From positions 1 through 61,921 of the forward strand of contig CAIYYA010000073.1 in the NCBI GenBank assembly GCA_903930255.1: DNA of 61,921 nucleotides, written 5' to 3'. Of the stretch, positions 55,656-61,921 are shown in pieces. Numbering within the stretch: the stretch's first letter is position 1; each line of letters starts with the position of its first letter. The stretch comes from an uncultured beta proteobacterium. Lineage in GTDB: Bacteria > Pseudomonadota > Gammaproteobacteria > Burkholderiales > Burkholderiaceae_C. Made by a program: the position numbers and the translations under genes. The notes beneath the pieces were generated by a model. That model was not told where the DNA came from. It made no database searches and worked only from the letters and a program-made list of their open reading frames with translations.

Positions 55656-58600
55656 TCAGGGTTCCGCGCCGTTGAGTGTCTTAATGGTTTGATCGCCGCC
55701 AGTGAGTGACAGCTCGGCTACCGTAGCAATGTCAACAGCTGCCGCAATCGACAATAGGTTTAACCCGGCAACGGTGAGTTTGCCGGTTTGCACATTGATG
55801 GTGGTGGCGGCAACGGAGTTGCTCAGTGTGACAGCACCATTGCTGTTAAGCGTTGACCCCGTGGTGACATTGCCCAGCTTTGCCGTAACCTGAGTGCCAT
55901 CGTTCAGGTTATAGGTTGGCGCAGTCAAAGTCATGTTGCCCGAGATCGCCCCATTGCTGGTGAGCGAGGCCACGGTGTTGTTGCCATTGACCACCAAACT
56001 GGCGCCGCTGGCCACCGTGACTGCGGTTGTTGGTGCCAGGTTGGGTGCCGTGGTGCTGGCTAAAACCAGTGAGCCCGCGCTCACCGTGGTGTTGCCTGTG
56101 TAGGTGTTTTGGTTATTCAGCGTGACAGTGCCAGCCGTGGTTTTGTTCAGGGCAATGCCTACGCCAGCCAGAATAGCGTTAACCGTGCCATCTTTCATCT
56201 CAAAGCTGCCGGTGCTTGTCAGTGTGCCGGTGCCGCTGATTAGGCCAGCACTTGCCAAAGTCACCGTGCCCACGGAGTCGTTAAACGCACCCAGCGCCAG
56301 CTCTGAGCCTGTTCCCGTGATCGTGACGGCACCGGTGGCAATGGCGTTGTTTGTTCCATAGGCCAATTTGCCTGCGCTCACGGTGGTCAAGCCGGTGTAG
56401 CTGTTTTGGTTGTTCAGCGTGACGGTGCCCGCCGTGGTTTTGTTCAGAACAATGCCCACGCCGCCGAGCTTGGCGTTGACTGTGCCGTCTTTCATCTCAA
56501 ACGTGCCGGTGCTGGTGAGTGTGCCTGTGCCGCTGATCAGGCCTGCACTTGCCAGCGTCACGGTTCCCACACTGTCATTAAACGCTCCCAATGCCAATTC
56601 AGAGCCTATTCCTGTGATCGTGATGGCACCGGTGGCAATGGCGTTGTCGGTGCCATAAACCAGTTTGCCTGCGCTTACGGTAGTCAAGCCGGTGTAGCTG
56701 TTTTGGTTGTTCAGTGTCACGATACCTGCAGTAGTCTTGTTCAGCACAATGTCAGTGCCACCCAACATCGCATTCACCGTGCCGTCTTTCATCTCAAAGC
56801 TACCGGTGCTGGTGAGCGTGCCGCTGCCGCTGATCAGACCCGCACTTGCCAGCGTCACGGTTCCCACGCTGTCGTTGAAAGCACCCAGTGCAAGCTCAGA
56901 GCCTATTCCTGTGATCGTGACAGCGCCCGTGGCAATGGCGTTATTGGTGCCATAGGCCAGCTTGCCTGCACTCACCGTGGTCAAACCGGTGTAGGTGTTC
57001 TGGTTGTTCAGAGTGACTGTGCCATCAGGGGTTGCGCCGCCTGTGGTTTTGTTCAGGACAATGCCTGTGCCACCCAAAATCGCGTTGACTGTGCCGTCTT
57101 TAAGCTCAAAGCTGCCAGTGCTGGTGAGAGTGCCGCTGCCGCTAATCAGACCAGCGTTGTCAAGCGTGACCGTGCCCACCGTGTCGGTAAAGCTGTTCAG
57201 GGCCAACTCGGCCGTGGATCCATTGACCGTGACTGCACCGCTGGCAATCGCGTCATTGACACCGTAATTGAGCTTGCCTGCGCTGACCGTGGTCAGGCCG
57301 GTGTAGGTATTTTGGTTGTTCAGTGTCACCGTGCCGCCCGTGGGCGAGCCATCAGATGTCTTGTTAAGCACAATGCCCGTACCACCCAACTTGGCGTTGA
57401 CTGTGCCGCTCTTGACTTCAAATGAGCCCGTGCTGGTTAAGGTGCCGTTGGTGGTGATGCTGCCCGTGGCGTTGATGGTGCCAGCGCCATCCAAGGTCAC
57501 CGTGCCTACGCTGTCGTTAAAAGTGTTTAACTCCAATATGGCGGTGGCACCATTGACGGTGACTTGGCCCGTGGCAATGGCGTTGTCCACACCGTAATTG
57601 AGTTTGCCGGCGCTGACCGTGGTCAGGCCGGTGTAGCTGTTTTGGTTGTTCAGGTTAACCGTAGCATCGGTGGTTTTGTTCAACGCAATGCCTTCGCCAC
57701 CCAACTTGGCGTTGACTGTGCCGCTCTTGATTTCAAATGAGCCCGTGCTGGTTAAGGTGCCGTTGGTTGTGTTGCTGCCCGTGGCGTTGATGGTGCCTGC
57801 GCCGTCCAGGGTTACCGTGCCTACCGTGTCGTTATAGGTTTTAAGGTCTAGCACGGCTGTTGCACCGGTGACGATCACGTCGCCGGTGGCCAGGGCGTTG
57901 TCGGTGCCATAGGCCAAAGTGCCAGCGCTCACGGTGGTTAAACCCGTGTAAGTATTTTGTTTGTTGAGTGTGACCGTGCCAGTAGTCGTCTTGTTCAAGA
58001 CACCCGTGCCGTCAAGAAAAATGTTGACGGTGCCGTCTTTCATTTCAAAACTGGTGTCGCTCTTGATCGCCGAAGTACCGCTGCCGGCTAATGTGCCGCC
58101 ATTGTTCAGGGTAACAATTCCGACCATGTCGTTGTGGTTGGCGCCCAAGTCGAATACAGCCGTTGAACCATCCACCGTTAAAAATCCCGTGTCGGCCAAG
58201 AAGCCCGTGGCACTTTCACGCAACGTACCGCCGTTGACGGTGGTGCCGCCTGTGTAGGTGTTGGTGTTGTCAATAATCAAAATACCGTTGTGGGTAGCGT
58301 CGCCCACGACCAAACCACCGTTAGAGAGCACGCCCTTGAGCGTTGCCGTGTCCGTGTTGGCCGCTACGCCAGACAGCGTTGCATCATTGGCCGTGACCAA
58401 AATGGTGCGGGTAGCGCCGTTCAAGTTAATGGCGTTGTCAAACGTGACCGCATCGGTAGCGGTGGCTGAACCAAACAAGAGTTTGTTGCCGTTGGGCACA
58501 AAGCTGTTGGCACCCCAGGTCAGAGTCTGATTATTAGAAAGGCTCACCTCCAACGCACCACCTTGGGCGGCAAAGCCGCCATCACCGGTCCACTGGATGC

Positions 58601-60857
58601 GCGTGCTGGCGGTGCCGACAAAACGGTTGAACAAGCCATTGGTTTGCAGCACGCCACCGGTGGTGACACCATCAATCGTGCCGCCGATAAAGTTGATATT
58701 GCTCGATGTGGCAATGCCGGTGCCATCCATAGCTTGCAGTACACCTTTGGCAGCAATCTTCGTCTGACCAGAATAGGTGTTGGCACCATTGAAGATCACC
58801 AGGCCGTCTTGCACGGTCAGGCTGGCACCATTGCCATCGGCCACGCCGGCGATGCCGCTGTCGTCGGCAATCGAGCCATTAAAGGTAATGATGTTGTTGC
58901 CGCCGGGAGCCAACATAACGTTCGAGCCCTTCATCATGAACAGGTCGGTGCCTGCAGCACTGCCAGGAGCACCTGCCATCTCTGTGACTGTTTGGTCTTG
59001 ACCATCGCCACCAAGGGCTGAGTTTTGTTCAAACTTTGCTGTGCCTTTGATAGTTAAATTACCACCGCTACGCACAAAAATAGCGCCGCCAAAGCCACTG
59101 CCACCGCTGCCGCCACCAGCCAATGCGCCATACCCTTTGCCGTTGGCTCCAGCACCAGCGCCAAAGCCCCCTGCGCCGCCTGCACCACCAGAGCCATCAA
59201 GGCCATAAGGCTTACCTTCAAAGTTTGAGTCTCCCGTAGCAGCAACCTTTGGCTTAGTTTCCACGATTTTATCGATGACTGTGGAATTTAACTTGTTTTT
59301 AACGGTCACATCAACCAACTTGACAGTACCTGCAGTTGCACCCGCTGCCAGTATTTTTTTTCCACCCGCATCCAGTACAAATTCACCGGTTACCGGGTCT
59401 ACCTGGTACAAGGTTGTTCTTTTTCCATCCGCATCCAGTACATAGTCGCCCGTTGTGGCGTCCACCACGAATTCGTTAGCTAAGGGGATTTTTTTACCTG
59501 CACCATCCAAAACAAATTTACCGGTTTCTGCATCCACTTGGTAACCGTATTTGGAGACATTTAAGATGTATTGGGGTTTTGGGTCTTTAAGGCCTTCTAT
59601 CACTACAATGGTTTTGCTAGCATCGCTAGGGTCGGTATAGATTTCATCGTAACTCGTGGTGTATTCCTTGACTATTTGTGTTTCAGCCGGTACCTCAGCT
59701 GTGCCTGCTTTGAAGCTAGCACCCGCACCAGCACCACCTTTGCCACCTTCACCGCCATTGCCACCTCCTGCACCAAACCCACCCATGCCACCGTTGCCGC
59801 CAGAGCCCGCGTCACCACCTTGCGCACCGCCGTTAAAGGCGGAGCCACTCCAGTTGCTCCCACCTACTCCACCGTTACCCCCTTTACCGCCAATGCCGCC
59901 GCCTTTGCCAAAATCGCCCACACCACCTGTTCCCCCTTGTCCACCGGCACCGCCTAAGCCGATTTGCCCATTGGAAAGGGCTTTATCCCAAAGTGCAAGT
60001 TCGGTCGAAGCGGCAGCTAAACCAAGGCCAGACGTTACAGTGCCTGCAATGGCAAGCCCGGTATCCGCTATACCTACTGCGAGGTTTCCAATCGCTACAA
60101 CCAACGCTGCATATTCAATACTCGAAGAAGCAGTGGCTAACTCAATAAAGGCCATGCCAGTAGCCACACCTGCAGTGACAATAGAAGCGGCTGAAAGCGC
60201 TACATCTGCTACACCCAACGCCACACCTGTAATCAAAAAGTCGTTCCTATCCCCACCCTTACCACCTGCACCCCCAAATCCACCAGTACCACCTGCAAGT
60301 CCGGGTGCAATGTTGCCCACATTGCCTTTGGTGCCGCCAGTTCCATTCACATCGATAGCGACAATCCCATCGGGCGTATACCCATCTTTGGCTGGTGTTT
60401 GTACCGAGCTATTGGCATAGTTATTGAGTGAGCCACCGACGTTCGTTCCACTGATAGCCGCACCTCCAATCACGGTATTGCCAACAAAGTTGACGTTGTT
60501 CAGTGTGACGGATGCTCCCAGGTTAATAAAAATAGCGCCGCCCAAACCGGCACCGCCACCGCTGCCAGCACCACCGATCGTCGAGTAATTGGTGATAGTA
60601 GTGTTGGAGAGCGATAAGGTGCCACTTTCGACAAATCGGCCTGTTCCGCCATTGCCGTTATCAATTGTTTGTGCACCTAATCCGGCCCCAGAGCACGCCA
60701 GCAATGCGCCAGCAGCTACTGAAACAAGAGCGTTAAGGGCTTTGCCAGAGCGACTTTTCTTGCCACGGCCGCGGGTGGTTTCGGCCACTGCCACATAGGT
60801 ATTGGAGCAAGCGCTCCAGACCAGGCGATAGGTGTGGTTGAGTGATGAGCTGTGCAT
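55656..60857 (-). CDS. Autotransporter adhesin, N-terminal part with passenger repeats
   Basis: 1733 aa. The first about 60 residues are an extended (ESPR-type) signal peptide (TYRLVWSACSNTYVAVAE, then a hydrophobic ALVSVAAGALLACSGAG). Then a Gly-rich passenger, an unusual Ala/Val-rich hydrophobic stretch (residues about 206-297), a second GGxGG-rich stretch, three short DxxTG repeats (residues about 435-502), and from about residue 865 seven or so repeats of about 100 residues (TVTLNNQNTYTGLTTVSAG type, the autotransporter strand-loop-strand pattern). It ends at TLNGAEP and a stop because one base is lost near 55664-55670; the full protein would be about 2345 aa. Confidence 0.88.
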   Translation of the reverse strand: MHSSSLNHTYRLVWSACSNTYVAVAETTRGRGKKSRSGKALNALVSVAAGALLACSGAGLGAQTIDNGNGGTGRFVESGTLSLSNTTITNYSTIGGAGSGGGAGLGGAIFINLGASVTLNNVNFVGNTVIGGAAISGTNVGGSLNNYANSSVQTPAKDGYTPDGIVAIDVNGTGGTKGNVGNIAPGLAGGTGGFGGAGGKGGDRNDFLITGVALGVADVALSAASIVTAGVATGMAFIELATASSSIEYAALVVAIGNLAVGIADTGLAIAGTVTSGLGLAAASTELALWDKALSNGQIGLGGAGGQGGTGGVGDFGKGGGIGGKGGNGGVGGSNWSGSAFNGGAQGGDAGSGGNGGMGGFGAGGGNGGEGGKGGAGAGASFKAGTAEVPAETQIVKEYTTSYDEIYTDPSDASKTIVVIEGLKDPKPQYILNVSKYGYQVDAETGKFVLDGAGKKIPLANEFVVDATTGDYVLDADGKRTTLYQVDPVTGEFVLDAGGKKILAAGATAGTVKLVDVTVKNKLNSTVIDKIVETKPKVAATGDSNFEGKPYGLDGSGGAGGAGGFGAGAGANGKGYGALAGGGSGGSGFGGAIFVRSGGNLTIKGTAKFEQNSALGGDGQDQTVTEMAGAPGSAAGTDLFMMKGSNVMLAPGGNNIITFNGSIADDSGIAGVADGNGASLTVQDGLVIFNGANTYSGQTKIAAKGVLQAMDGTGIATSSNINFIGGTIDGVTTGGVLQTNGLFNRFVGTASTRIQWTGDGGFAAQGGALEVSLSNNQTLTWGANSFVPNGNKLLFGSATATDAVTFDNAINLNGATRTILVTANDATLSGVAANTDTATLKGVLSNGGLVVGDATHNGILIIDNTNTYTGGTTVNGGTLRESATGFLADTGFLTVDGSTAVFDLGANHNDMVGIVTLNNGGTLAGSGTSAIKSDTSFEMKDGTVNIFLDGTGVLNKTTTGTVTLNKQNTYTGLTTVSAGTLAYGTDNALATGDVIVTGATAVLDLKTYNDTVGTVTLDGAGTINATGSNTTNGTLTSTGSFEIKSGTVNAKLGGEGIALNKTTDATVNLNNQNSYTGLTTVSAGKLNYGVDNAIATGQVTVNGATAILELNTFNDSVGTVTLDGAGTINATGSITTNGTLTSTGSFEVKSGTVNAKLGGTGIVLNKTSDGSPTGGTVTLNNQNTYTGLTTVSAGKLNYGVNDAIASGAVTVNGSTAELALNSFTDTVGTVTLDNAGLISGSGTLTSTGSFELKDGTVNAILGGTGIVLNKTTGGATPDGTVTLNNQNTYTGLTTVSAGKLAYGTNNAIATGAVTITGIGSELALGAFNDSVGTVTLASAGLISGSGTLTSTGSFEMKDGTVNAMLGGTDIVLNKTTAGIVTLNNQNSYTGLTTVSAGKLVYGTDNAIATGAITITGIGSELALGAFNDSVGTVTLASAGLISGTGTLTSTGTFEMKDGTVNAKLGGVGIVLNKTTAGTVTLNNQNSYTGLTTVSAGKLAYGTNNAIATGAVTITGTGSELALGAFNDSVGTVTLASAGLISGTGTLTSTGSFEMKDGTVNAILAGVGIALNKTTAGTVTLNNQNTYTGNTTVSAGSLVLASTTAPNLAPTTAVTVASGASLVVNGNNTVASLTSNGAISGNMTLTAPTYNLNDGTQVTAKLGNVTTGSTLNSNGAVTLSNSVAATTINVQTGKLTVAGLNLLSIAAAVDIATVAELSLTGGDQTIKTLNGAEP
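56095..58260 (-). repeat. About seven tandem passenger repeats of 297-330 bp
   Basis: The anchor word encoding QNTYTGLTTV recurs at about 56097, 56395, 56692, 56990, 57299, 57629, 57947 and 58252. The units nearest the C-terminus (56.1-57.0 kb) have a regular spacing of about 297 bp and are nearly identical; those further upstream are longer and more diverged, suggesting recent expansion at one end. Confidence 0.85.
59350..59560 (-). repeat. Three short repeats (about 21-23 codons) in the passenger
   Basis: YQVDAETGKFVLDGAGKKI, FVVDATTGDYVLDADGKRT and YQVDPVTGEFVLDAGGKKI follow each other. Consensus: x-V-D-x-x-T-G-x-[FY]-V-L-D-x-x-G-K-[KR]. They differ clearly from the Gly-rich and strand-loop-strand repeats around them. 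Confidence 0.75.
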
Positions 60858-61188
60858 GGAGAACCTTTCTGTGGCTGTTGGCTAAATGATTTCGTGAACG
60901 CGGTTTTTGATTTCTACAGGTAGAAGTTACCAAAGCAAAAAAGTGCAAACCAACCAAAACCAACAACCCTGCTGGCGCTTGGCTATTAGGGAACTGGTCA
61001 TCACATGCTTTTCTGACAATGGCATGAATTGATTCTTTCATTAACCCAAGTCTTGAGCTTTTGATAAAAAGCCGAATACTTTTGATTTTTGACACGATCG
61101 TTCATGGCCTTGCAAAATCAGTTGGAAACCAGTGTTTAATTCAATGCAAGACCCGAACTTGGGCTGACTCATTTATTCAATTTGCAAC
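60858..61188. promoter_or_regulatory. Divergent control region, autotransporter / receiver-AraC regulator
   Basis: 331 A/T-rich bases without a gene. TTCTAC-AG-GTAGAA is an inverted repeat at 60912-60925, about 55-68 bases upstream of the autotransporter start. A second perfect hairpin, GCTTTT-GATA-AAAAGC, lies at 61057-61072. Either could be an operator; no clear sigma-70 promoter was assigned. Confidence 0.4.
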
Positions 61189-61921
61189 ATGCTTCAAGAA
61201 ATCGCCTTGCACCCGGGTGCGAGTTACACGGGTGTGACGCCAAATGCCGAACCAACGAGCATCGTGCTACCGCCCGATGTGTCGGTGCTGATCGTTGATG
61301 ATCTGCCGGATGAATTGCGCATGCTGGCGCAATTTTTAGGCGATGCCGGTGCGCGCGTGCTGATGTCGGTCGATGGTTTTCAGGCCTTGCGCCTGGCACG
61401 CCAGTTGCGCCCAGACCTGGTGTTGTTGGATGTGGGTTTGCCTGATCCCGATGGGTTTGAGGTGTGCCGGCAATTGCGCGCGCATCCCTTAACGGCCAAT
61501 ATCCCGGTGATTTTTTTAACAGGCCTGACTGATACACAAGCGAAACTGCGAGGTTTTGCAGCGGGTGGGCAAGATTTCATATCCAAACCATTTGCTGCTA
61601 CCGAAGTGTTGGCGCGACTGGCTGTGCATGTGGGGTTTGGACGCCTGCTGGGTTCGCAGCGCCATCTGACCAGTGCGCCTGGCTGGTTGATTCAAGCAGT
61701 TCAGTGGATACAAAAATATTTGCACAGCAGTTTGACGCTGGATGATTTGGCGCAGCAGGTGAAAATGTCGCCACGCAAAGTCAATGCTGGTTTTTTGAGC
61801 TATATGGGGGTGAGCTGTGCTACGTATGTTCGTGAAACCCGGTTGCAAGAAGCGACCCGGTTACTGGGCAACCCCAAGCTTGACATCATTGAGATTGGTT
61901 TTTCAGTGGGTTATCCGAATG
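61189..61921 (+). CDS. Response regulator with receiver and AraC-type DNA-binding domain (cut by window edge)
   Basis: Starts at ATG 61189 and stays open to the last base (244 codons). Residues about 35-155 form a receiver: acidic pair in LIVDDLPDE, phospho-Asp in LVLLDVGLPDPDG, Thr in IFLTGLTD, Lys in ISKPF. From about residue 175 an AraC/XylS-type helix-turn-helix begins (WIQKYLHSSLTLDDLAQQ, MSPRKVNAGFLSYMG, and the second helix region IIEIGFSVGYPN at the edge). It is divergent from the autotransporter gene and may control it; the cognate kinase is unknown. Confidence 0.85.
   Translation, partial: MLQEIALHPGASYTGVTPNAEPTSIVLPPDVSVLIVDDLPDELRMLAQFLGDAGARVLMSVDGFQALRLARQLRPDLVLLDVGLPDPDGFEVCRQLRAHPLTANIPVIFLTGLTDTQAKLRGFAAGGQDFISKPFAATEVLARLAVHVGFGRLLGSQRHLTSAPGWLIQAVQWIQKYLHSSLTLDDLAQQVKMSPRKVNAGFLSYMGVSCATYVRETRLQEATRLLGNPKLDIIEIGFSVGYPN

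Noticed and set aside
56406-57425. Long plus-strand reading frame (339 codons) within the passenger repeats
   Set aside because: It is antisense to the repetitive autotransporter, repeats with the same period, and encodes a Cys/Arg/His-rich sequence without any family features.
56095-58260. Regular repeats of about 300 bp as a possible CRISPR or satellite array
   Set aside because: The units are coding, in frame, and translate to a known autotransporter passenger repeat; unit length and lack of spacers exclude CRISPR.

Overview
The window reads as a chromosomal segment of a betaproteobacterium of the order Burkholderiales, most likely family Comamonadaceae (Rhodoferax/Polaromonas-like). The grounds are gene content and order: nuo operon followed by a NUDIX hydrolase; lolCD-tatD-spermidine synthase-like-gspE; a very large FAD/Fe-S oxidase with an N-terminal DUF3683-type region; hisCBHA...FIE-HIT-tatABC-degQ-like; and petABC-sspAB. 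A PEP-CTERM protein and a Bug-type receptor fit the same group. No rRNA, tRNA or CRISPR array was seen.

Layout. 1-8.2 kb: end of nuoG, then nuoHIJKLMN (respiratory complex I). 8.2-13.6 kb: NUDIX hydrolase and a giant NAD-glutamate dehydrogenase. 13.7-14.3 kb: two small minus-strand proteins sharing a C-terminal motif. 14.5-22.0 kb: lolC, lolD, tatD, a spermidine synthase-like gene, a GspE/PulE ATPase, a DMT permease and an exported protein made of two tandem SGNH-like domains. 22.1-27.4 kb: an orphan Bug receptor, a 234-bp non-autonomous element with IS1380/ISEcp1-like ends and a 5-bp target duplication, and a 1309-aa FAD/Fe-S oxidoreductase. 27.4-32.4 kb: membrane protein and sialidase-like protein (minus strand), a PlsC-like acyltransferase, then feoA-feoB and a small Cys-rich membrane protein.

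32.4-40.5 kb: histidine biosynthesis (hisC, B, H, A, then F, I, E), interrupted between hisA and hisF by about 3 kb of gene remnants. These are a methyltransferase, an HI0074-like protein and an MNT nucleotidyltransferase, each with an internal deletion or frameshift, plus an intact DUF1640-like gene and a PEP-CTERM gene. hisG and hisD are absent. 40.5-50.3 kb: DUF4870-like protein, HIT protein, tatABC, DegQ-like protease (minus), Cys-cluster protein, Nif3-like protein, pdxA, cytochrome bc1 (petABC), sspA and sspB. 50.4-53.7 kb (minus): periplasmic binding protein and hybrid histidine kinase, the kinase broken by a T9 tract. 53.8-60.9 kb (minus): a repetitive autotransporter of about 2345 aa, split by one missing base. 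61.2 kb to the end: a divergent receiver-AraC regulator, cut by the window edge.

How the parts fit. nuo and petABC form two linked blocks of the aerobic electron-transport chain, and tatABC lies near the Rieske gene whose product is a classic Tat client. The housekeeping blocks are tightly packed with many ATGA/TGATG overlaps. The accessory signal sits in three places: the hisA-hisF island, the IS-derived element at 23.1 kb, and the right end, where a surface adhesin, a two-component sensor and a receiver-AraC regulator are neighbours. No clearly new defence or mobile system was recognised. The best leads are the tandem SGNH protein, the unusual inserts in the autotransporter, the shared C-terminal motif of the 13.7-14.3 kb pair, and the MITE-like element.
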